Source: Mesostigma viride (lineage: Eukaryota > Streptophyta > Mesostigmatophyceae > Mesostigmatales > Mesostigmataceae). Taken from it: a DNA stretch of 47,500 nucleotides. Shown here piece after piece: positions 19,840-30,573 of the stretch. The stretch covers positions 2,257,850-2,305,349 of the forward strand of contig RPFO01000299.1 of the NCBI GenBank assembly GCA_009746045.1, in the 5' to 3' direction. The notes below the pieces were generated by a model. That model had not been told where the DNA came from and made no database searches. It saw nothing but the letters and a program-made list of their open reading frames with translations. The translations under genes and the position numbers were made by a program. Within the stretch, counting starts at the first letter, position 1; every line of letters begins with the position of its first letter.

Positions 19840-20399
19840 TTGGGTTTGGAGCGCGAGTCTGATCCTCTCTCGGCGACTGTTTCGGCGATGCAGGCCCAGA
19901 TTCAGTCCCTGACCACGGCGTTCGGGGCCTTCATGGCGGCCCAAGCGCAGGCCCCGGCCACGCCAGGTGGGGTGTCTGTTGTGTCCGCGCCCCCTACCCC
20001 TTCGGTTGTTTCGGCACCTGTGGTTTCGCCTGCTCCGCGCGAGCCTTCGGTAGCTGCGGTTTCTTCGGTTGCTGCGGCTCCGACACCTCTGGTTGCCTCT
20101 GTGCCTGCGACCGACGTTTCTGCGCCGCGACGCGAGTCTTCCGCCCCAGCGGCTGTGCCCGCCGTCGCCTCCTCTGGGCCGCCCGCTGCGCCATCGCAGC
20201 CAGTGCGGGGTTTCTTCAGCGACACGGGCGATCATCCCAGGCTTTGGGAGGGTGGTCCCCCGCAGAGGATTCCGGTGCCCGACTGGAGCTTGGATGGCAA
20301 CCAATCTTATGCCGGACTGCCTGTCCCTACGGGCCCTATTTTCAATATGTGGCCTGAGGGTGCGCCGGCAACGGAGACCGGCGCGCCAGCTGCGGCGGC
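19840..20399 (+). pseudogene. Ty3/Gypsy gag, 5' part
   Basis: Frame starting LERESDPLSATVSAMQAQIQ, a coiled-coil-like start common in Gypsy gags, then a long Ala/Pro/Val/Ser-rich linker and a GFFSDTGDHPRLWEGG segment. It is split at 20399 by the Copia element and continues in the same frame at 32049 after one target-duplication copy is discounted. The ~19 residues in the left LTR are read-through. Confidence 0.7.
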
Positions 20400-20705
20400 A
20401 GTTAGAATGCGGTGGGATATATTGCTTGAGAACACTGAAAGCTGTGAGCAATGAATTGCTTGCTTCATTAGAAAATAGGTTTACCCTTTATCAACGTTCC
20501 TCTCACCGGCTGCGCCGCCAGTGACCGTTGGGTGCAGACCGTTGGCCCTATCTAGGGAAACGTATGCGACTCGACTAGCATCCCTATCTGCATAGCCCAC
20601 GTGGTATTTATATTCACATACCAACGTGGGTTTACAAGGCTTATTCATACGTTGTATTCACAATGCCTTTGAGACTTAGTCTACAGCAAAGCATGGAGAC
20701 TAACT
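20400..20705 (-). repeat. Copia LTR (3' LTR in coding sense)
   Basis: 306 bp, identical by eye to 31738-32043. Ends AGTTAG / CTAACT form a short inverted repeat. It contains the inverted pair cccacgtgg/ccaacgtggg around a TATTTATA string near 20600-20635, a possible promoter. Confidence 0.85.
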
Positions 20706-20712
20706 CCAGTAT

Positions 20713-20968
20713 TCGGTGTTCTCTGAACGTAGTTTCTTTATAACAGATGAGAATGAACGCCGCTATGTGAGTGGTACTACGGGACGGTGGGCCTTGGGCT
20801 GGACCGGTTCCATGAGTTAGAATTAGTTGGCCAGTTTTGTATGGCCATTTCTAGTTCGTTAAGTTAAGTAGCAATTAAGTTACTGTTGCTGACGGCTCAT
20901 GAGGCGAGCCCGGGCTACGCCGCCCTAAAGTGCCATTTGCACGATGTTCTAGGTCTCTTTTTCTTGTC
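20713..20968. repeat. 256-bp direct repeat, left copy
   Basis: Same sequence as 24745-25000 (starts TCGGTGTTCTCTGAACG, ends TTTTTCTTGTC). The pair brackets 3776 bp. It could be the LTRs of a small element or a segmental duplication; I see no matching target duplication and no TG...CA ends. Confidence 0.75.
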
Positions 20969-22060
20969 ATCGGATGTATGGGGTATGGGTATGGCGGATT
21001 ACAAGAAATTTAATGCTGCCCTAATCGCGTCAGCCTATTTGGCTGGCGGTGGCCGATTAGAGATGGCGCGTGACTGACATAGCTTGAACAGTCACGTGAC
21101 TGTGAAAAAGAAATTAAAATTACCCTCGTCGGTTTTCTCCCCGCAGCTGGGTTCTTGGCCGACGAGAGACTATAAAATACTTCGCGTTTGCCTGCGCGTG
21201 GCACCTGTACGGAACTCTGAAACCATGAGTAAGATTTCCGTGCCACGCTGCAGTGCCTACCGCTTTGCTGCGGAATGTCGCAGCAGGGTTGCAGTTCCTG
21301 ACTGCTGACTGCCGAAGGAAGGGTGGTCGGGTTACTTCTAGTGGGCACTGTGATGGACGACAAATCTGTCGGCCCTCGCGAAACTTAGAAAAATATTTAC
21401 CAGCATCCGCTCTTATGGGTGCGTGAGGTCTCGGGAATGTGGTGGGGACGAATTCCGGAATTATGCAATATTTCGATTCAGACCGAGACTTAAGGGGCCA
21501 GTTTAACAGACGGACCTGGGCCGGGCAGGACCAAATATTTTGGCCGGCCCAGTTGCGCTTGCGCTTTATCGGCCGCTGGGGTGTGTGATGAGAGCCTGCT
21601 CATCAACTAAAACCTGAAATATGGAAAGTTACTCCCCCAGGTGACAACGTTGACAGTAATCGAGATATGGTGGCATCGGGTGTCGTCCTACAAGTTGTCG
21701 TCACGTTAGGGCGGCACTGGCCTTTGAGGGAGGTCCGTGATCGTTAAACGAGGCGTCTTCTTCCTTGTCTTTGCGTGCACATTCAACACCCTCTTTTACT
21801 GGCCGAGGGTGGAAGGCTGGGGGGGGCCCTGCGAAGGGTTATCGTGCATGAGGCTCGCTACAGCCGCCGGCGATTGTAATGGTCGTGACCGTTGCGGCAG
21901 GGCAGCCTCGAGAGCCACTGAGCGAAAGTGGTTGGCGGAGCTTTGGAGATAAAGCACCAGGAAAGGGGGGTTGGGTAACGAGAACTACAATCAATCATGA
22001 AATGGGTGCAGCGTGGCAGGCTCACTCATGGGAACCTTCTGTAATTGCCCACTTATTGTT
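20969..22060. other. No gene recognised
   Basis: 1.1 kb between the left 256-bp repeat and TTAA element 2. It holds the palindrome CAGTCACGTGACTG near 21090 and a TATAAAATA string at 21171. ORFs here are short and not protein-like. Confidence 0.4.
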
Positions 22061-22064
22061 TTAA

Positions 22065-24704
22065 GGGGAGGTGGCACCCCAAAACCCAAATAATCTGACA
22101 TATGCTAATATCACTTGAAATTCATTTGCACAATGCTGAATTATGATTGGGGGCACTAAATAACATCTCTAGTGAGTTGTCCATGCACTTGTTGGGGGTA
22201 CTACCCCCATATATACGCCAATAATGCGCTATAAATAGCAAAAGACGCTAATTAGGGCTGGGTATGCCCCAGCCAATGCACTTATTTGTTGGCTACCAAA
22301 AATCAAGGTCATATAGTTCCCTGAGTTTGTAGCTTGCTGAGCTATTTACATCATGGAAATGGCAAAACCTTGAACAGTTATTAATTTTCCCGCAAAACAG
22401 GTCATTTTTTACCGGACATTGGGAATAAACATATCATAAACACTTCCGATAAGGCCACAAAATCAACAAAAATTCCGGCTAACAGGGGGACAGCAGTGTT
22501 CCAAGTCCCAGGTCATTCCGACAAGTCTAGCTCAAGTTATTGCGTCAGACGTGTTTTCAGAAAAATGCCCGCTAAAACAGAAAATGTCACTATATCAGCC
22601 CTTGTAAGCATCCTGCACAAGGCAGGCAGGACAAAACCAATCCCCCTTGGGCTCCTTAGTCAACGGGGGATCAGCGCAGCACCCATGCAGTCCTCCCTTG
22701 CACCCGAATGTGCTGCACAGCAGGAAAGGGACACCGTCAATTTCATCCGGGGACGCACATGCAAGGCAAGGAATATCATCAACATCATTCTCATCATCAC
22801 TGCTACCTTCCCCATCGTCCCCCTGCCCCTCCCTTTGCATCACGTCGTGGCAGCCACCCTTAACACAGGTCATTCCGACAAGTCTAGCTCAAGTAATAAG
22901 GTTATGCGTGCTAAAACCAGAACATAAGCTTAAGGGGGGTTTTCTTTGTATATGGCAACTTAGGCATGCTGTTTTCCATCCAAAAAGCCAGAAAGCATGC
23001 CCCACTCGATCACAAAACATAAGCAAACGGCTAGGCACCACATCTTCCCTCACCTGCCCTCGGCATGGCCAACCTTGCCAGCGCAAGCATAGCAACACGA
23101 TCGCTAGGCATACATGCCAAGAGAGCATACACTATACTCTACCCAAGGTTACCTTGTAAACTTCATGCCAAGAACTCAGCAAATCTATGATCAAAAGCAC
23201 ATATAATTAACTCTAGCACACTGATGACGACACATGCTCAAGGTTGGGGGTCACTGTGGCACGCGCTGATGGGTTTCCTAGACGACCACTCACTACCTGA
23301 CAAGGCGCTAAGGACCACTCAGAAAGCAAGTAAACACAATCACACTTTACATGCCATCAACATGGATCAAATCCATGCTGAATATGTTGTGAAGTACAAA
23401 GGGGTGGCCACGCACCTCATACTCCTTCACCGTCCCTCGAGCATGGCCAGATTTATAAGTACGTGAATAGCAATAATGATTATGGCACTAACATGCATTA
23501 CCAGCATTTTCTATGTTTCTCCCAGGTTAGATTGTAAGGGTTATGCCAACCAAGCTTACCAACACAGCAACAACTCCTTAACTGCCCTACCCGACATGGG
23601 CAACAAACTGGAACCATGGAGGGCAAGGAACCAAGGAGATCATGGCATACAAAGCTTGTATGCAGTCAACCATGTCAACCATGGTTGGCTCAGCAACATT
23701 GCTGTCTTGTCACATCATCATAACAAGGAAAGCTAAAATAAACCAATGATGGCAGCTATCTACATGCGGTCACACAAATGCAATATCTCCAACATGATCG
23801 TCGATTTAAAAAATTCCTTCCATGCACGATAAAATGCAAAGAAACCAGTGGCGGCCGTTCAGCTTCTGACCGCTGTGATGCCGCTGCGAGGAAAGGGTGC
23901 GTCACTATCACACAACAAGAAGCGTCCATACGCACAACATCCTTTCCAGAACACGTGCTATGAAATCCCTTACGCCTTCCCTAGGATCTATCGGCTGAGA
24001 CTGAAGCGGATTTGATCAAGACATCAACGAAAACAAGCTAAAGCTGCCAGGTATTCGTCAACACGACGGCAAGCAACGGAGAGTTAACTGGCGGAAACTG
24101 ACCAAAACGAACGCAAAAAACTTCGAACGATGAGCTCTTCGAAGAAAGAACTGATAGTAGATAACAGTCGCCACAAATCTATACCTTGACCTCGTAGATC
24201 CCTCGCCCAGGCGCGCAACAACGGCCGTTCTTCCATGGAAGGTTCCGACATGCACTGCGCAGGCCTGAAAAAATACTTACCGATAATGGCCGAAAATGTC
24301 GCAAAAAGCACCCGTTCGGTTTAGAATTCGATGCTACCGATATGAATGCATCCTTCACGGTCAAAAAGACCCCCAAAACTGAGAATTTACTGCCGCAATC
24401 ACGAATTCTATTTTATTCCGCGCGACCAAAAAATGCAGATTACCCCCCATGCCGATGGCAGTAAAAGAAAGCAGTGACATTGTAAACCAGCCACTTGCCG
24501 CCGCAATCCAACATCATTAAATCATCGTCTTCAACATCCAAGCATTTTTTTTGCATTTCTCTAGCCCTACATTGCTAGTTTCGCCTAAACGCAGTCGCCA
24601 TGGCCACTTCCGCAAGTGGTGCGCGCACGGAGCACCCACTTTTCACGGTACGGCCGGTGCCGCGAATTTTTTCGCGCGGAAAATATTCGGCGCGCCACGT
24701 CCCC
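22065..24704. mobile_element. TTAA-target DNA element 2 (2640 bp) with captured PHD segment
   Basis: TTAA at 22061-22064 and 24705-24708; termini GGGGAGGTGGCACC and, inverted, GGGGACGTGGCGCG. It shares long stretches with element 1 (right half) and with element 3 at 36.7-38.1 and 44.2-46.06 kb. No transposase found. Uniquely among the copies it contains a ~355-bp insert with a PHD-finger coding fragment between two ~27-bp direct repeats. Confidence 0.8.
22595..22873 (-). pseudogene. PHD-finger gene fragment carried by TTAA element 2
   Basis: 92-codon frame. After an acidic start (GDDGEGSSDDENDVDD) comes a complete-looking C4HC3 PHD finger: CLAC, LLCSTFGCKGGLHGCC and the diagnostic GDWFCPACL. 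PHD fingers read histone tails (known of the family). No promoter, start context or flanking exons are evident and the frame ends where the element resumes, so this is a captured fragment rather than a working gene. It is not like the C-terminal Cys-rich domain of piggyBac transposases. Confidence 0.75.
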
Positions 24705-24744
24705 TTAATCAAATGTTGGTGGATTGGTAATAGTGGGAATAGAA

Positions 24745-25000
24745 TCGGTGTTCTCTGAACGTAGTTTCTTTATAACAGATGAGAATGAACGCCGCTATGT
24801 GAGTGGTACTACGGGACGGTGGGCCTTGGGCTGGACCGGTTCCATGAGTTAGAATTAGTTGGCCAGTTTTGTATGGCCATTTCTAGTTCGTTAAGTTAAG
24901 TAGCAATTAAGTTACTGTTGCTGACGGCTCATGAGGCGAGCCCGGGCTACGCCGCCCTAAAGTGCCATTTGCACGATGTTCTAGGTCTCTTTTTCTTGTC
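24745..25000. repeat. 256-bp direct repeat, right copy
   Basis: Near-identical to 20713-20968; adjoins the Copia 3' untranslated DNA at 25001. Confidence 0.75.
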
Positions 25001-25562
25001 CCGCCCTCCCTCCCTCTTCTTGTGTTTGTTTCAGTATTGTTTTATTATTTATTTCTTAATGCAGGTCTGCACCCCCAACATTATTGTTATTGTTTTTAAG
25101 TTGATTAGGGGTACAAAAGAGACATGGCTGGTTGAGCCAGGTTGGTTACAGCTGGCTGTTCTGGCCAGGTGTTATATTGCACATTAAATAAGGTGTACAC
25201 AGCTGGCTGGTTTGGCCAGGTACTGAAGCACACATTAAGTAAATGGATACAAAGCTTGTGTCCTCAAGCTGCAAATGGATACAAATCTGACCTAGCCAGC
25301 ACTCACACCCCACAACGAATGTGTTGAATTTTATGGCGCCCAGCAGCTATCGCTGTGGTAAGGGGGTGTGGTGGTTGTGTACTGTGCTATGGCCAGTCAT
25401 TTATTCAAACACTGACTCTGATATCATAGGGGTTCATGTTCTGAAAGAGGAGCTGGTACTGTTGGCCAGCAGCATCCCGCAGCTTCGTGAGAGCGTCTGC
25501 TGGGTTGTCCTCATCATCCACATGAGTCCAGCTGGAAAAATAGGTGGCCTCCTGTTTGAGGA
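25001..25562 (-). other. Copia 3' non-coding segment
   Basis: Between the pol stop and the 256-bp repeat. It contains CT-rich runs and imperfect repeats of an agctggctg-ttctggccagg type string (near 25148 and 25201). No ORF. I could not identify a clear polypurine tract next to the LTR at 20705. Confidence 0.4.
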
Positions 25563-28500
25563 TCACCCAATCCAGTCAGTGTGGACAGCAGCAGAGACAG
25601 ATTTCTTGGTTAGAAAACTGATCACAGATTGGCTGTCAGTATAGAGATGTGAGATGACATTGCATGTGCTGCCTGCCTGGGTTTGTAGCCAGGTGAGCAT
25701 GTGCTGCAGGGAACGAGCATGCAATGCAGCAGACACCACAGCACGACATTCAGCTGAGTTGCTGCTGCCAGGTTTTCTGCGGTGTAGCCTGCTGTACCAG
25801 GAAGTGAGGGACATGTAATCTGACCTGTTGGTGAGAAAAAACAGCCCTGATTCCCGTGCCCCCATCTGATTGATTGTTCTGCTCTCCATGGAGCTGTCCA
25901 TGACACATTGGATGTGGATGTCTTCCATCAGATTCAGGCCATGGAGGATGAGGGGGGGACAGTCATTGACCAACTTCCTGATGTGACTGCATTTGATCTT
26001 GACTAGAACATCATGGGTGACCCTGCTGATGACAGCTAAGGGAGCCCCACAGATGGCTGACCACCACCCCAGTTTGCCCTGAACAGTGGCACACATGTGT
26101 AAGGGGAGGTAGTTGTCCTGCAGCAGATCTAGACAATCTTGGATATATTCTGCAGGAGGGGAGAGAGAGCAGACCCACTGATCTGGCTGCCTATGCAGCT
26201 GCAACATGATGCCACAGAACTGGATGGGGGTTGTGCTCAATTCCACCTGTTTGCCAATCTCATATGATTCCTGGACCTGCTGAATAAAGGTTTCCACCTC
26301 AGCTCTAGGCCCACAAATGAGTTGGTCATCTCCATGCCACACAAAGAACAGCAGTCCAGAGGGGGTGGGTACAACAAAAAAGCATGGGTCCAGGTCATCA
26401 TACGTGGCCTTGAGCTTTTTGAATACTTCCTCTGCTGAGTCTCTGAAAATTTTTGGGGCACTGACAAGCCCTTCCACCCCAATGTTGATGATAAGGTGGG
26501 GCTCATCAATATAAGGTTTCCACACAGCTGGGGTGTCTACCACGTACACCTTCCCTTTCCACACAGATTCAGCCTTTTCTGGGTCCCCCCTGAGGAAGGC
26601 CCTTTTAATATCAGTGGCTTTGCAGACATAGTCTTGGCCTGCATTGAGGTTGTGGAGGAATAGGGAGAGCATGATCCTGAGTGAGGTTTGTTGCAGCCCA
26701 GGTGTGTATGTTTCCCCTTTTGGCAGTGTGGATGTCCCCTTTAATTCTGTGACACATGGTCTGGCATGGAAGATTGGGGAGCCCACTTTTTGTGGTTTTT
26801 GTTTGAGAACAAATTTTAATCTGAGCTTTTTGGCTCCCTCTGGCACGTCCCATGAAGGGGTGACAGGCGGTTTGTATTGAGGGTTTTTGGGGTTGGGCAG
26901 GACCCATTCCTGCCTGGCTTGGTGGACAATGGCCATCAGCCACTTGGTAAACCCTTTTTGTGTTTTGCATTCTTGTATGACGTGGGAGATTTGGTGGGGT
27001 GAGTGCATGGCTATGTCCCACTTACCCAGCCCAAAGGCTGAGGGATGGAGGAACTGGCTGTGCACTAACTTGTCCAGATCAGGGATCTCCCCTGGTGCAT
27101 ACTGAGTGTTGACTGCCTTGATGACAGCATCCATACCAGGGACAATACTGGAGAGAGGGATTTTAAAGTGGTCCAGAGGAACTGCACCCACCCCTGTGAC
27201 ACTGAGCTCATTAGCTGAGATAAGCACCCCAGGATAGGATACAAAAGGTTCCCCCAACAAGGTGTTACCAGAGTACCCCTCCACCACCTGGAAGGGTGTC
27301 TGAATACCAAGTATAGGGAGCATCACTTGTCCCACTACATCCAGTGAGCTTTGGCCTGAGAAATCCTGCACCCGTGCCCAAAATGAAGGTGCAATCTCAA
27401 GACCAGGGATGGCTTGTGCACTGATCACACTGACCTGTGCCTGAGTGTCTATTGCCAGGGTCCAGGGGTCCTGACTAGTGCACACAGCTGAGACTTTTGC
27501 CAACCCTGCGGCCACAGCAGCTTGTTGCTTATGTGACCTGTGTAATGCTTGCAAGGCGACTGCCAATCTTGACCTCAGAGCGGGAGGGTTGGCAGACAAT
27601 TTGGTGCCTTGGGGCTGAGCTAATGCTTCCAACCCAGCTACCTCGTGCCTGGTTAAGCAATCCCCAGGTTGTGAAGTGGGCCTGGCTTCACTGAGGGTGG
27701 AAGGGTTCACAGAGGGTGCTGTGGTGCTGTCAACAGCAGTAATTGGTGGCTCAGAGCTACTGCTGGGCATGCTGGAGTTGCCAGATAGAAGTAGTGAGTC
27801 CATGCTTAAAGACTCTTCCCCAGGCACGTCTGCCATGGGAGAATAATACTTCTTAATTCTATGACAGCTCACCCTGTGACGCTTCCCATTGATATTGTGC
27901 TTGACCTCCACGGTCTTGCTGTTTTTGGTAAATCCACGGATGGTAACTGGACCTAGCCAAGTTCCAACCTTACCAAAGCTGTTTTCCTTGTAATAGAGAA
28001 CTTGATCACCTTTTTGGAATACTGGCCTGGAATGGGTTTTATCTTTTTCTGCCAGTTTTGCTGAGGTTTGTGCACGTGCAGTGTTGTACAGTGCTATCAC
28101 CTCTGGGGGATATACACCTGCCTGCAGGCCTGCTGGGATTACTTCACCCCACGTGGCATGCAAGACAGGTCTCATGTTTAGGGTTGTGCACATTTCATGA
28201 CACCAGAGTGCCCTGTCACAATAGACCCCTGAAGTAGCATCCTTGGAAGGATTTTTGGCTAGTAGGGTTTTGACAGATCTGATGGTTCTTTCAATGACCC
28301 CCTGACCCTCATGATCTTCCAGCCCAGCAATCTCTATTGCTTCACACCCTTCCAGGTCAGTCAGACAAGAAAATTGTTGATCAAGCAAAATTCTGTCAAC
28401 TGGGTAGAATCTGGGTAAAGCAATCATGAGTGCAACACGTAGCTGCCCTGCAGACATGCCAGGTAGGGGTTCCATTACTGTGAACCTGGACCATGAGTCT

Positions 28501-29117
28501 TTTAGGATCAGGTAGGGTTGGACATCTTTGTTGATGTGCATCACATCCCCCACTATCATGCCCCTATTGGTGGAAGGAGTTGCAGTATGCCATTTTTGAG
28601 GTTTGGGGCTATTGAACTGACATTCTTGACAGTGTTGTCTAGCCAGTTTTACTGCATTCCTGAGTTGTTTTCCCATGCTACTACCCCCCAGCCGTCTGGC
28701 CAGTTCCTCAGCCACTGTTTCATGACCCATGGCTAGGTGCAGCTGATGAGCAAGCTCCTTGATATCTATGGAGTTGTCAACAGTAGGGGTTAGTGCTTTT
28801 ATGTAAGGTTCCAGAACAGGGTGTTGGGAGGACAGTAAGGTTGCTGCCTCAAAATCAATTATGCCCTGGTTGCCATCCCCAATGGTAATGAGATCATCAT
28901 CCTCAGAGTACATAAGGTGAGTGAACTCACATTGATTTGGGTAGCGAGGCCTGTTGCAACGGCTGCCTGGAGGCCCCAGGGGATGACGTGCGTGCCAGCA
29001 GCCCGGGCAGAGATCCACCCCGTTGGCCAGGGAGTCGTTGTTGGGGCAGTTGTGCCGTGCGTGCCCTCGTTGGAAGCACCTCAGGCACCTTATGGACCCC
29101 CCAGGGTTGCCAGGCTG

Positions 29118-29148
<31 letters not shown>

Positions 29149-29291
29149 CCCTGCTGGGACCGGTTCTGGCCCTGCTGGGACCTGTTGTTGTTGTTGTTTT
29201 GGCCCTGTTGGGACCTGTTGTTATTGTTGCCCTGCTGGGACCTGTTGTTGTTGTTGTTGTTGTTGTTGTTGGGGTTGCCATGCAGGGGCAC
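25563..29291 (-). CDS. pol: Copia pol: NC-integrase-protease-RT-RNase H polyprotein
   Basis: Uninterrupted 1242 codons (first in-frame ATG at 29291; probably reached by frameshift from gag). Order of parts: Asn/Gln repeat region (1-60); zinc knuckle CLRCFQRGHARHNC (69-82) and a second CPGC cluster; integrase zinc site H183/H190...C221/C224; integrase core with Asp in VGDVMHI (249), Asp in ILLDQQF (304) and Glu in GVIER (334); an SH3-like domain (DQVLYYKENSFGKVGTWLGP, 429-448); then a retropepsin (LAIDTQAQVSVIS ~612-624 and NTLLGEPFV 676-684); Copia RT (KATDIKRAFLRGDPE ~891-905, FVWHGDDQLICG ~983-994); and RNase H (MDSSMESRT, SNSAECRAVV, LYTDSQSVISF). Protease downstream of integrase is not the Copia order (normally PR-IN-RT-RH). 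The protease triad is DTQ, not DTG. Confidence 0.88.
29115..29272. repeat. (GTT)n / (AAC)n microsatellite in the gag-pol overlap
   Basis: Four GTT runs (near 29116, 29186, 29218 and 29245) are separated by ccctgctggga or ccctgttggga strings. On the coding strand it reads poly-Thr in the gag frame and poly-Asn/RSQQG in the pol frame, so both frames stay open across it. Confidence 0.8.
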
Positions 29292-29309
29292 ACGGTGCCA
29301 CGTGTTGCC

Positions 29310-30031
29310 ACGCCCCTGAGAGCCACTGCCCCCTTGGTGGGAGGACTTGTGGGTCTTGGGTGCCCCCCCTGGCTGGCCTGCCCCTTGCGTTTGTGGCCTT
29401 GGACACCCTGGACCTTGGGGTCCTGGGCCTGGTTGTTGCCAGTACCCAGGGGGTCCACTGCCTCCTCGATATAGAGCATGGCAGCTCTGAAGTTGTCCCA
29501 GAGGGACTTGAGGCCTGTAAGCAGGGTAGCCAGGACAGAAGGTTGCAAATTAGCTTTTGTTAGCCAGGTGTGGATGAGATACCTTGGTTGGAGCTTGAGA
29601 AGCTCAAGGTCTTTCTCAATCATTACCCTGTATGTTTTTGCATCCCCAGAGAGGTTATTCTTGTTCACCTTATATGCAGCAAGCCAGTTGAAACGTTCTA
29701 CTGCTTCCATGTGGTTATTGGTAAGCACTAGCTGTTTCAGATCAGTGATAAAGGTAGGCCACTGTTCAATGGCTGCTTCAGGTGTCAGGGTACGTTCCTG
29801 ATAGGTTTGAATCAATGCTCTGATTGCAGGAGATGATTGATGGAATGTGGAGGAGGCCCTGAGAGCCTTAAACTGATGTCTAAGGTTAAGACCTTCCATC
29901 CCATACTCCAAAGCAAAAACAAATTGCTTAGCTTGTTCAACAGTGTGACCCTCAGGCAAGCCAGCAATATTGATTTTGGATTCCTTTTTATGAGGGTTAA
30001 ACACACCTGTGAGAGGGGGGTTGGCCCTCAA
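29310..30031 (-). CDS. gag: Copia gag, capsid part
   Basis: Frame ~240 codons: helical capsid-like sequence (TVEQAKQFVFALEYGMEGLN; FKALRASSTFHQSSPAIRA; IEQWPTFITDLKQLVL; RYLIHTWLTKANLQPSV), then a basic linker before the microsatellite. It overlaps the pol frame, in which the zinc knuckle is encoded, so a frameshift is required to make the NC-bearing product. There is no ATG; the frame is entered from the upstream gag segment by another one-base shift near 30040. Confidence 0.7.
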
Positions 30032-30573
30032 GAAGCGTCGGTTGCTTGTTGCAGGCGGGTGGGGTCCAGGTTGATGGTCCCCCGCTCATACCGCGACATC
30101 AGGGCGCGCAGGCCCTCGACAGTTTGCAGCTGGTTAGCTGTTAACTGCTGATCTTGCAACGAGGCCAGCTGGGCCTGGAGAATGGCGAGCTGTTCCAGGA
30201 CATCCCCGCTCCTTGGGGGGGCCTCAGCAGGCCTGTTGGGTGCCTGTGGCACCTCTGCACCTCCCCCCAGGGCCTCCTGGGGTCCTGGCCACCCCCCCTG
30301 GTTTGGGAGGGGGCCCCAACCCACAGGGCGAACCTGGGGTGGTGGGGGAGGGGGAGGGGGGTCATGGTGGCCCTGGGGGAGCCCGGGGGTGTCCGGGTAA
30401 CCCCACTGGGTCCAGCCCCATCGGTGGAGGGGCGGGCAGGGGTGTCTGCCTCTGCTCTCCTCCTGGCCTCCTCCCGCATGAGACGCTTCATCTCCTTGCG
30501 TACCTCATGCTCCCGGAGGGCTGCCTGAAAGGCAGCCTCATCCTCGGGTATGTCAGGGAGTGGTCTCCCATGA
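30028..30573 (-). pseudogene. Copia gag, middle part with frameshifts
   Basis: Two overlapping frames appear to continue one protein: AFQAALREHEVRKEMKRLMR (30540-30440), then a Pro/Gly-rich stretch, then a helical LAILQAQLASLQDQQLTANQ segment in another frame ending at 30028. Single-base shifts near 30575, ~30330 and 30040 break continuity. C/G runs are common here, so sequence error is as likely as decay. Confidence 0.55.

Noticed and set aside
22595-22873. PHD fragment as the C-terminal domain of a piggyBac transposase
   Set aside because: The motif is a full C4HC3 PHD with GDWFCPACL, unlike the piggyBac Cys-rich domain, and no transposase core adjoins it.
28937-29563. Plus-strand Cys-rich ORF opposite Copia gag-pol
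   Set aside because: Antisense of the (AAC)n tract (poly-Cys from TGT); the minus-strand frame has clear domains.
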